From contig NZ_JBHSAP010000018.1 in assembly GCF_042650125.1 (NCBI RefSeq), positions 372,001 through 436,000 of the forward strand: a DNA stretch of 64,000 nt. Direction: 5' to 3'. The stretch is from Salinithrix halophila. Its GTDB lineage: Bacteria; Bacillota; Bacilli; Thermoactinomycetales; DSM-45169. Each line of letters starts with the position of its first letter. The first letter of the stretch is position 1. Of the stretch, positions 23,704 through 31,276 are shown piece by piece. Below the pieces are notes generated by a model. It was given only the letters and a program-made list of their open reading frames with translations, made no database searches and was not told the DNA's origin. The translations under genes and the position numbers were made by a program.

Positions 23704-25818
23704 TCACGTTTTCTTTGTGGTAGCCGCTTCAATCAATCCCAGCTGGCGAGAGAGTTCATAATGGAGAGTGATCATACCGTGATCGAAACGGAGCGCCACT
23801 TTGCGGCCGGGAGCCGATCCCTCCAAGGTTTCGACCTCCAACACCTCTCCCTCTCCCCACCGTCTGTGAATCACTGTAGCCCCGGCAACCAAGGGCTCTC
23901 GAATAAAACGGAGTTGAGGCTGGCCCTTCTCTCCCTTTTCTGGGGCAGGTCTGGAATCTTTCTCTCCACCGATACAGCCAATCTCTCTTAAAAACGGGGA
24001 AGGCCCTACCCGTTTTCCCTGGCGGGTACGGCTAGCAGATAGAATCAGCTCTTGCTTCGCTCGGGTGATACCGACATAGAGTAAACGCCTTTCTTCCTCC
24101 CAGGCAGTGTTTTTCCTTTTGTTTGTCCCTTGGAGACTGCGCCGGTGAGGAATCGTCATCGCATGCAGTCCGATCAGGTACACACGATCGAACTCCAGCC
24201 CCTTTGCCTTGTGGAAAGTCATCAGATGAATCCGCGGTTTCACCGGTTTCTCTTTTACTACCCGCTCCATCTTCTCTACATGAGCCAGTAATTCTTCCCT
24301 CGATGCAAAGGAACGGGCTGCTACCGACATCTCCTCCACCGGTTCCGTGAACGAGAGGGGGTCCTGACCTAGGTCCTTGGCATAGGACACCAAAAAACGG
24401 TCGTAACCGATCTCATGACGGATGAACTCGACAGCCTCACAAGCCTTCATTCCCTGTAAGGATTCCACCTGCCGAAACAACGTTGTGAGGGCTTTTTTTC
24501 GGTAAGGCGCCAAACCGGGAAGCTCCGGCAAGGACGCAAGAACCGATCGGTTTCGTTTGCGGGCTAAGCTCCAGACCGCATCGATCCATTCTTCTCCGAA
24601 CAAATAACGTTTCGGTTTGTTCACGATCCGGACGAGAGCATCTAGATCATTGGGATCCTTCGCCAGCCGCAGATAAGCAAGAATGTCCCTTACTTGCCAC
24701 CGCCGGTAGAAAACGGTATCCCCTGCCGACACCGAAAAAGGAATCCCTTCTCGGACGAGGGCGTCGATCATGGCTCGGGCTTGGGTGGAAGTACGGTAAA
24801 GAACAGCCGTTTCTACACCATCCTCCAAGGATTCGAGAATCACCCTCGCTTCCACCTCTTCATCCGCAGGTTGGATGAAATCCGGCTCGCTACCCTCTCT
24901 TCCTGTGCCAGACAGCTCTTTTTCCTGCCGATTTTGATTATGGCGGATCAACTTTTGTCCGGCTGCGATGATCGCGTCAGTGGATCGGTAATTAGTGGAA
25001 AGGATCACCCTCTGAGCTCCAGGGAAACGGCGGGCTACCTCCAACATAAAGCGAGGGTCACTCCCGCGGAAACCATAGATCGCCTGATCATCATCCCCGA
25101 CGGCAAATAAACTTCCCCCTGGGGAAAGAAGCAGTCGCAAACACTCAAACTGGACCCGGTTGATATCTTGGAATTCATCGACCAAAATATAGGGATACCT
25201 GCCCCGCAATGGATTGGCTGATTCTTTCAACCAGCCGCAAAAAGCGAGCAGGATATCATCATAGTCCCAGACGTTCCGCTCTTGCTTCGCCGACTCATAA
25301 GCTTGAAAAATTTCCTGGAAAGCCTTATTTTTCTCTTTTTTCACCTTCATTCGTTCTGGTAATACCAAGTTGCTTTTGCAGTATCCGATTTGACTGACGG
25401 TGTTTGCGACAGCCTCTTCGTCGGCAGGTTGTTCCCGGGCCGTGAGCAGGGTACGTATCAACTGATGCTGGTCTCGGTCAGAGAGAAGCGGGGGAATCGG
25501 AACACCTCCCCGGCGAAACAGCCGTAAAAAGATCGAGTGGAACGTGCCCAAGGTAAAACCTGCTCCCCAGGTAATCCCCAGCCGGATCCGTCTCTCCATC
25601 TCTTCGGCGGCAGCACGGGTGAAGGTGACCACCAGGATCTGCTCGGGGGAAACCCCCTTTTCCAACAAGGCCCTCACCCGCCGGGTCAACACCGTCGTTT
25701 TTCCGCTCCCCGGCCCAGCAAAGACGGCAAGTGTACCCTCCCCCGATGTCACTGCCTCGCTTTGGGTCGCGTTGAGACCATCGGTCAAACCCGGCTTTCC
25801 GAAAACAACTTGTGCCAT
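23704..25818 (-). CDS. UvrD/Rep-family DNA helicase
   Basis: ATP-dependent 3'-5' helicase of superfamily 1. Motif order: NATQSEAV (Q), AGPGSGKTT (Walker A, residues 34-42), VVTFTRAAAEEM (Ia), LVDEFQDINRVQ (Walker B), GDDDQAIYGFRGS (III), LSTNYRS (IV), MTFHKAKGLEFDRVYLIGL (V) and EERRLLYVGITRAKQEL (VI). The C-terminal RWGEGEVLEVE module resembles the RNA-polymerase-binding tail of PcrA/UvrD. At 704 residues, outside a ligA context, it is more like B. subtilis YjcD than PcrA. ATG 25818 after GGGGAGGTCCT. Confidence 0.93.
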   Translation of the reverse strand: MAQVVFGKPGLTDGLNATQSEAVTSGEGTLAVFAGPGSGKTTVLTRRVRALLEKGVSPEQILVVTFTRAAAEEMERRIRLGITWGAGFTLGTFHSIFLRLFRRGGVPIPPLLSDRDQHQLIRTLLTAREQPADEEAVANTVSQIGYCKSNLVLPERMKVKKEKNKAFQEIFQAYESAKQERNVWDYDDILLAFCGWLKESANPLRGRYPYILVDEFQDINRVQFECLRLLLSPGGSLFAVGDDDQAIYGFRGSDPRFMLEVARRFPGAQRVILSTNYRSTDAIIAAGQKLIRHNQNRQEKELSGTGREGSEPDFIQPADEEVEARVILESLEDGVETAVLYRTSTQARAMIDALVREGIPFSVSAGDTVFYRRWQVRDILAYLRLAKDPNDLDALVRIVNKPKRYLFGEEWIDAVWSLARKRNRSVLASLPELPGLAPYRKKALTTLFRQVESLQGMKACEAVEFIRHEIGYDRFLVSYAKDLGQDPLSFTEPVEEMSVAARSFASREELLAHVEKMERVVKEKPVKPRIHLMTFHKAKGLEFDRVYLIGLHAMTIPHRRSLQGTNKRKNTAWEEERRLLYVGITRAKQELILSASRTRQGKRVGPSPFLREIGCIGGEKDSRPAPEKGEKGQPQLRFIREPLVAGATVIHRRWGEGEVLEVETLEGSAPGRKVALRFDHGMITLHYELSRQLGLIEAATTKKT

Positions 25819-25916
25819 AGGACCTCCCCTCTCCCTTTCGATTCCGAAATGAAACGGCTGTTTTATCGTATCACATTGGGTGGACAGGTAAGGTTCACCG
25901 GCTCAAACTTTTCCGG

Positions 25917-25945
25917 TTGACACCTACCTGCCCCCATGGTAGAGT
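25917..25945 (+). promoter_or_regulatory. Sigma-A promoter of the serine operon
   Basis: -35 TTGACA at 25917-25922 and -10 TAGAGT at 25940-25945, spacing 17. It lies just before the T-box leader. Confidence 0.75.
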
Positions 25946-25954
25946 AATTATCAA

Positions 25955-26235
25955 AATTTCCGACCAAAAAACAACGACCATGACGGAGCCAAGCCGCTAC
26001 ACGGAACCCCAGAGAGCCGGGAATGCTGGGAACCGGTGTTCCAAGGGCGGTGGTCCACTCCCGAGTCATCCGGCTGAACCCTTTCAGTAGGCCGGATCGG
26101 TGAACCGTTATCTCAGGGTCCTCACGGACCCGTTAAGACCCGGAGCTGTGAAGCTCGGGTGAATGAGGGTGGCAACACGAGCCTATCGTCCCTCACCGCC
26201 TTGCTGGTGGTGTGCGGACGATAGGCTCTTTTCAG
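25955..26235 (+). promoter_or_regulatory. T-box riboswitch, presumably serine tRNA-responsive
   Basis: Leader with the conserved T-box core AGGGTGGCAACACGAGC at 26166-26182. A terminator follows, stem GAGCCTATCGTCC (26179-26191)/GGACGATAGGCTC (26216-26228) and TTTT. Its 5' arm overlaps the antiterminator. Upstream is a long Stem I with the internal AGAGAG and GGGAAC-type elements. The downstream genes make serine, so the specifier should be a Ser codon. TCC triplets occur in GTGGTCCACTCCC (26050-26062), but the register is not proven. tRNA-Ser(GGA) in this window would read UCC. Confidence 0.9.
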
Positions 26236-26292
26236 TATAGGGAAACACCGGGGGTCCCCCGGAATAACCACTTTTAAGTGAGGAGAAAAACC

Positions 26293-27456
26293 ATGAACCA
26301 AGACAAGTTCCGTCTTCAAATCCCGGGACCGACCCCGATTCCGCCACGGGTAACCCAAGCGATGGCCCGACCCATGATCGGCCACCGCGACCCTGACTGC
26401 TCCCGCCTGGTGAAGGATCTCTCCCAACGGCTCGGCCCCGTTTTCGGAACGAAAGAGCCGATCCTTATTCTAACCTCCAGCGGCACATCCGCGCTGGAAG
26501 CGGCTGCTGTGAACACCGTCTCCCCCGGTGATGAAGCCGCCGTCGTCGTCGCTGGGGCCTTTGGAGACCGCTTCGCCAAGATCCTGGAACGGTACGGCAC
26601 CACCCTTCACCGGTTGGACATTCCTTGGGGAGAAGCTTGCACCCCGGAGCAGCTAGCCACATTTCTGAGGGAGCGGCCCCAGGTAAAGGCTGTTTTCCTG
26701 ACCTTTTGCGAAACATCCACCGGGGTACTTCATCCGATCCCGGAACTGGCAGCAGTCATCCGCCGAGAGACCGAAGCCCTCATTATTGTCGACGGCGTCA
26801 GTTCTGTCGGCGGTGTGAAAACCCAGTTTGACGAATGGGGGCTGGACATCCTGGTCACCGGGTCTCAGAAAGCGTTCATGCTCCCCGCTGGCCTCGCCTT
26901 CGCCGCGGTGAGCGACCGGGCATGGAAAGTGATAGAGACGAATCCACAGCCCCGTTTCTATCTGGATTTTCGAGCTTACAAGAATAATTTGGAAAAAGAT
27001 ACAACTCCCTATACTCCAGCCGTCTCCCTTCTCTTCGGTCTGGAGGAAGTACTCACCATGCTCGAAGAGGAAGGATTGAAAAACGTCTACGAGCGCCACC
27101 AGCTGATGATGCGAATGACCCGCGCTGGTATCCGAGGGATGGGGCTGACTCTGATGACTTCCGACGAGGCGTCCTCTCCCACCGTCACCTCGGTCTTAGG
27201 TGGAGACACCTGGTCTTCTGAGGACCTGCGCAAGGAACTGAAACGACTCTCCGTCCGCGTCGCCGGTGGCCAACAACACCTAAAGGGAAAGATTTTCCGC
27301 ATCGGCCACATGGGATACTCTGACCCCGTCGATATCCTGGCAACCCTGGCCACCATCGAAGTAGCCGCCGCTCGTGTTAAAGCCCCGGTCCGCCTCGGCG
27401 CCGGTATCCAAGCAGCAGAGGAGGAACTCATCCATGTACCGAGTCTTAATCACTGA
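26293..27456 (+). CDS. Class V aminotransferase used in serine synthesis (phosphoserine aminotransferase role)
   Basis: PLP enzyme of the serine-pyruvate/alanine-glyoxylate family. The PLP lysine lies in TGSQKAFMLPAG, and IIVDGVSSVGG carries the ring-binding aspartate. It is 387 residues and starts IPGPTPIPPRV. It is not classical SerC, but in this operon it most likely converts phosphohydroxypyruvate to phosphoserine. ATG 26293 after GTGAGGAGAAAAACC. Its end overlaps the serA start by 23 bases. Confidence 0.9.
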   Translation: MNQDKFRLQIPGPTPIPPRVTQAMARPMIGHRDPDCSRLVKDLSQRLGPVFGTKEPILILTSSGTSALEAAAVNTVSPGDEAAVVVAGAFGDRFAKILERYGTTLHRLDIPWGEACTPEQLATFLRERPQVKAVFLTFCETSTGVLHPIPELAAVIRRETEALIIVDGVSSVGGVKTQFDEWGLDILVTGSQKAFMLPAGLAFAAVSDRAWKVIETNPQPRFYLDFRAYKNNLEKDTTPYTPAVSLLFGLEEVLTMLEEEGLKNVYERHQLMMRMTRAGIRGMGLTLMTSDEASSPTVTSVLGGDTWSSEDLRKELKRLSVRVAGGQQHLKGKIFRIGHMGYSDPVDILATLATIEVAAARVKAPVRLGAGIQAAEEELIHVPSLNH

Positions 27457-29014
27457 TCCCCTGAGCGACCAGGGTATTGAAAAGCTGACCCAAGCCCCCG
27501 ACGTGGAGGTGATCTTGAACACCAGCTTGTCCAAGGAAGAATTATTAGAAGAGATTAGCCAAGCTGACGCCCTTTTGGTCCGTAGTCAAACCAAAGTAAC
27601 GGCTGAGGTGATTCAAGCTGGCAAGAACTTAAAAGCGATCGGCCGGGCCGGAGTGGGCGTCGACAACATCGACATCCCCGCTGCCACCAGCCGTGGAATC
27701 ATTGTCGTCAACGCTCCCGATGGCAACACAATTTCTACCGCTGAGCATACCTTTGCTATGATGATCTCCTTGGCTAGGAATATCCCGCAAGGTTATCGCT
27801 CCACCGTCCAAGGCAAATGGGATCGAAAATCTTACGTCGGCGTCGAGCTCAACAAAAAAACCCTCGGCATCATCGGCCTCGGCCGGATCGGCACCGAACT
27901 TTCCAAACGTGCCCGGGTATTCAATATGAATGTTCTCGCTTACGACCCCTACCTTACCGAAGAACGGGCTCATAAGATCGGAGTGACAAAAGCCACCTTG
28001 GACGAAGCGATCGCCCAGTCTGATTTCATTACGGTCCATACACCGTTGACCAAGGAAACGCACCACCTGATCAGTACAGAGGCCTTTAACCAAATGAAAC
28101 CTGGTGTGCGGTTAATCAACTGTGCCCGAGGCGGCATCATCGACGAAGCAGCCCTCCTTCAAGCGATCCAGGACGGCAAAGTGGCTGGCGCTGCCCTCGA
28201 TGTTTTTGAAACAGAACCGCCAGGAGAACATCCTCTCTTTTCCCTGCCCCAGGTGATTGCCACCCCTCATCTGGGCGCTTCCACCCGGGAAGCCCAGGAG
28301 AATGTAGCCATCGATGTATCGGAAGAAATTCTTCACATCCTGCGGGACCAACCTTTCAAAAATGCCGTCAACCTCCCATCTATTCCGGCTGAACTTCAAG
28401 AAAAATTGCGGCCTTATCAAATTCTGGCTGAGAAGCTGGGCCTGTTCGCCATTCAGACCGCCGACGGGGCTTTGGACGAAGTGACCATTACCTACTCTGG
28501 GGAACTGGCAGATTGGGATACAGCACCGTTGACACGGATCACCCTTAAAGGGGCCCTTTCCCACTACCTGTCCGATGTCAACTATATCAATGCACCCCAT
28601 CTGGCTAAAGAACGGGGTGTTCGGGTCACGGAGCAGAAAATCTCTAAAGCACAGGGTTTCACTAACCTGTTTACCGTCACCGTTAAGACCAATACCGGTG
28701 AACACCAGGTGGCCGGTACCCTCCTGAACGGGCTTGGCCCTCGCATCCTCAAGATCGACCAGTACTCCGTCGACATTTTACCTACCGGCCACCAGCTCCT
28801 GATTCACCACCATGACCGGCCTGGTGCGATCGGTCGGGTGGGGACCATCCTCGGAAACCATGACGTCAACATCGCCACCATGCAGGTAGGCCGAAAAGAC
28901 ATCGGCGGTCAAGCCATCATGATGCTCACCGTGGATAAAGCGGTACCGGAAGAATTGCTAAAAGATCTGGAAAAACTGGACGAGATCCAATCCGTGACCG
29001 CCATCGATTTGTAA
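27434..29014 (+). CDS. serA: D-3-phosphoglycerate dehydrogenase
   Basis: First step of serine synthesis, NAD-dependent oxidation of 3-phosphoglycerate. GRAGVGVDNID, the NAD motif GLGRIGTELSKRA and the catalytic ARGGIIDEAAL plus HLGASTREAQENVA are present. The C-terminus has the ASB-like intervening domain and an ACT domain (LIHHHDRPGAIGRVG). ATG 27434 gives 526 residues; the ribosome site GAGGAGGAAC lies inside the upstream aminotransferase gene. A MITE-like element and then the terminator follow. Confidence 0.97.
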   Translation: MYRVLITDPLSDQGIEKLTQAPDVEVILNTSLSKEELLEEISQADALLVRSQTKVTAEVIQAGKNLKAIGRAGVGVDNIDIPAATSRGIIVVNAPDGNTISTAEHTFAMMISLARNIPQGYRSTVQGKWDRKSYVGVELNKKTLGIIGLGRIGTELSKRARVFNMNVLAYDPYLTEERAHKIGVTKATLDEAIAQSDFITVHTPLTKETHHLISTEAFNQMKPGVRLINCARGGIIDEAALLQAIQDGKVAGAALDVFETEPPGEHPLFSLPQVIATPHLGASTREAQENVAIDVSEEILHILRDQPFKNAVNLPSIPAELQEKLRPYQILAEKLGLFAIQTADGALDEVTITYSGELADWDTAPLTRITLKGALSHYLSDVNYINAPHLAKERGVRVTEQKISKAQGFTNLFTVTVKTNTGEHQVAGTLLNGLGPRILKIDQYSVDILPTGHQLLIHHHDRPGAIGRVGTILGNHDVNIATMQVGRKDIGGQAIMMLTVDKAVPEELLKDLEKLDEIQSVTAIDL

Positions 29015-29050
29015 CGAACCAATGACGGAATACCGGAGGAAACCTCGATG

Positions 29051-29197
29051 AGGTTATGGACAAAGTCCGGAACAGGGGTGAAGAGCCGGATTTCCGACTC
29101 CGCGCCCGATGTTCCTCCCGCATGTGGGGGATGTCCGCTCCGCTGAGTGGCGGTGCCAACGGCGCTTCGCCGGAGACCGGCCGCCTGTCAGTAGTCT
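29051..29197 (+). mobile_element. MITE-like element, copy A (147 bp)
   Basis: Bounded by inverted ends: AGGTTATGGACAAA at 29051 and, on the other strand, AGACTACTGACAGG at 29197. It shares a 37-bp identical block (29086-29122) with copy B (55986-56022, opposite strand), and further similar blocks follow it. It contains no coding frame with a known product. It lies between serA and the serA terminator, flanked by the 12-bp direct repeat ACCGGAGGAAAC (29032-29043 and 29199-29210). Confidence 0.75.
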
Positions 29198-29198
29198 C

Positions 29199-29228
29199 AC
29201 CGGAGGAAACTCCGGTGTTTCTTTTTTC
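29199..29228 (+). terminator. Terminator of the serine operon
   Basis: Stem ACCGGAG/CTCCGGT with a 3-4 base loop, then GTTTCTTTTTT. The 5' arm is duplicated at 29032-29043, upstream of the inserted element. Confidence 0.9.
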
Positions 29229-29314
29229 TCCGTTACCCTTTTCTCAGGATGGGGTAACCCATGGTATAGGGAAACCCCTATCCATTCAAGATCGATACAG
29301 GAGGAAAAAATGCT

Positions 29315-30016
29315 ATGGCAGACCTGAACGGAAAAGTCGCGATCGTTACCGGGGCCAGTAAAGGATTAGGAGCCGCTGTCGCTCGCCGTTTCGCCAAGAG
29401 CGGAGCGCAGGTGGTAGCCGCCGCCCGTAACAGGGACAAACTTGAAGCCTTGACCCGTGAATATCCGGACCAGATTCTCCCCATCCAGTGCGACATAACA
29501 CAACCTGACCAAGTACAGGATTTAATCAACACCACGGCCAAGGAATTAGAACGAATCGATATTCTTGTCAACAATGCCGGCATCGGCCGATTTGGCAAAG
29601 TGCAGGATCTCTCCATCGAAGACTGGGACCAGATGATGGATGTCAACCTGAAAGGTGTCTTTCTCGCTTGTAAATACGCGATCCCCCACCTGATCAGAAG
29701 CAAGGGGCATATCGTCAACGTCTCCAGTGTCGCGGGAACGGTCACTTTTTCAGGCGGCGGGGGATACTGTGCCTCGAAGTTCGGTCTGATGGCCCTATCC
29801 GAGGTACTAACCCAAGAGCTGAAGAAAGAGGAAGTGAAAGTGAACACCCTCTGCCCTGGCTCTATTCAGACCGATTTTTTTGACGACCCCAAAGACTACG
29901 CCCTCTCTGCAGAACAAGTGGCTGAAACCGTCTGGCTGATGGTAACCGCGCCTTCGGGTGTCATCTACAACCAAATCATCATGCGCCCCCAAGTTCCTCC
30001 GGAACTGCAGAAATAA
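29315..30016 (+). CDS. Short-chain dehydrogenase/reductase
   Basis: Classical SDR of 233 residues. NAD(P) motif VTGASKGLGAAVA at residues 11-23, NNAG near residue 88, catalytic Ser in VNVSSVAG and YCASKFGLMALS with Tyr and Lys. The basic residues after the second strand (AARNRDK) suggest NADPH. The substrate is not predictable; 3-oxoacyl reductase-like and glucose-dehydrogenase-like members look similar. ATG 29315 after AGGAGGAAAAAATGCT. Confidence 0.9.
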   Translation: MADLNGKVAIVTGASKGLGAAVARRFAKSGAQVVAAARNRDKLEALTREYPDQILPIQCDITQPDQVQDLINTTAKELERIDILVNNAGIGRFGKVQDLSIEDWDQMMDVNLKGVFLACKYAIPHLIRSKGHIVNVSSVAGTVTFSGGGGYCASKFGLMALSEVLTQELKKEEVKVNTLCPGSIQTDFFDDPKDYALSAEQVAETVWLMVTAPSGVIYNQIIMRPQVPPELQK

Positions 30017-30017
30017 C

Positions 30018-30057
30018 AACCAAGAGCACCTGCCATAAATGGCAGGTGCTCTTGGTT
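30018..30057. terminator. 19-bp perfect hairpin between convergent genes
   Basis: Perfect inverted repeat with loop AA, from AACCAAGAGCACC to GGTGCTCTTGGTT. On the minus strand it is followed by TTGTTATTTC. It probably ends transcription from both sides. Confidence 0.8.
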
Positions 30058-30081
30058 ATACTCCGTATTTCGAAAATCCGC

Positions 30082-30453
30082 TTATCGCTTGTTACGCTCG
30101 GCTTGTTGATTTTGGCTGCGGACTTCTTGCACATTGGTTTCACTGGCGAATTCCGTCCCGAAGGCTTGTGGGGCCACCCCTTGCGCGGCATAGCCCTGGT
30201 TCAACCCTTGAACCTGTGGGGCGATCCCTTGAGCTCCGCCCATAGACGATTGCAGCTGCTGAACCATTTGTTGAATTTGGTTCAGTTGCTGGGCGGCCGT
30301 TTGCTCACGCTGACTGAAATTGCCAACGGGGGCTCCCTGTTGAAACTGACGAGCATTTTGAAGCTCCGTCTGTTGAAGCTGTTGAGCAATTTGCCGAATC
30401 TGCTGCAGAGACTGTTGAGCCTGTTGGGCGGCTTGATCAATACGGTAAGGCAT
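30082..30453 (-). CDS. sspE: Gamma-type small acid-soluble spore protein
   Basis: 123-residue glutamine-rich protein. The C-terminus holds one copy of the gamma-SASP repeat: FGTEFASETNVQEVRSQNQQAE, described here in parts, with the germination protease (GPR) site TEFASE. Gamma-SASPs usually carry two or three such repeats; here the rest is a Gln-rich helical region. Gamma-SASP serves as an amino-acid store degraded at germination and does not bind DNA. ATG 30453 lies 9 bases after GGGGAG. It is divergent from a CotF-like gene, so both are expected to be late sporulation genes. Confidence 0.85.
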   Translation of the reverse strand: MPYRIDQAAQQAQQSLQQIRQIAQQLQQTELQNARQFQQGAPVGNFSQREQTAAQQLNQIQQMVQQLQSSMGGAQGIAPQVQGLNQGYAAQGVAPQAFGTEFASETNVQEVRSQNQQAERNKR

Positions 30454-30606
30454 TCTCTTCAACTCCCCTGAAAAATGTTGGCTGTCACCAGTAAAATGCC
30501 CATTTTCCACCCAATCATTCATGACTTTTTTGCCTTCGTGCAACATGTTTTCGTTAGCAATGAAACATAGTAAACATGATTTCAAAAATAAAATGGAGGG
30601 ATTTTC

Positions 30607-31215
30607 GTGAAGCAAAAAATGGGTGCTCATGAAATCATGGAAGCTCATGAGGTATTAACCGATACCATTGACGGAATCAACCAGTTCCAGCTGTATCGAC
30701 CCCATGTGAAAGATCCGCAGTTAGGTCAAATCTTAGATCGTCAATTGCAGTACATGATCCAGGAATATGATCAAATGGTTACCATGATCAACCAGCAAGG
30801 GGGACCAATCACTGTCAGGCAGCCCCGCCAACTCCAACCCGGTTCATGGCAGCCAACCGAAACAGCTGCACAAACACAGCCAACTTATGGATTGGACAAC
30901 CCCCAGACCCAAAGTCCCAATACGTCCATGGAGCAAATGGATGACCGGGATGTGGCTTCCGGTATGTTGGGGTGTGCAAAAGCCTCTGCCGTCATGCGAA
31001 TGCATGCCTCGCTGGAATGCGTCGATCCCACCCTGCGCCAAGTGATGGTTCAAGGAGCGGTTTCCTGTAGCCAACAAGCCTATGAAACCTTTCAGTACAT
31101 GAATCAAAAAGGATATTATCAAGTGCCGACCATGGAAGAACGAACCATGAATACGGTATTGAATACCTACCAACCGGCAGGTGCCACCAGCCAAAACACC
31201 AGCTTACTCATGTAG
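30607..31215 (+). CDS. CotF-family spore coat protein
   Basis: 202 residues, GTG start at 30607 behind TGGAGGGATTTTC. The N-terminal helical region HEIMEAHEVLTDTIDGINQFQLY and the C-terminal DRDVASGMLGCAKASAVMRMHASLE with PTLRQVMVQGAV resemble the duplicated ferritin-like helices of CotF/YhcQ coat proteins. The middle is Gln/Pro/Thr rich. Likely a structural coat component. It converges on resE, with a shared terminator. Confidence 0.8.
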   Translation: MKQKMGAHEIMEAHEVLTDTIDGINQFQLYRPHVKDPQLGQILDRQLQYMIQEYDQMVTMINQQGGPITVRQPRQLQPGSWQPTETAAQTQPTYGLDNPQTQSPNTSMEQMDDRDVASGMLGCAKASAVMRMHASLECVDPTLRQVMVQGAVSCSQQAYETFQYMNQKGYYQVPTMEERTMNTVLNTYQPAGATSQNTSLLM

Positions 31216-31234
31216 GACAACACTCACCGAAACA

Positions 31235-31275
31235 GCAAAACCCCGGCAGACGACCAATGTCTGCCGGGGTTTTGC
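31235..31275. terminator. 17-bp perfect terminator hairpin between cotF-like gene and resE
   Basis: Perfect stem beginning GCAAAACCCCGGC and ending GCCGGGGTTTTGC with a 7-base loop. It serves both converging genes. Confidence 0.88.
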
Positions 31276-31276
31276 G

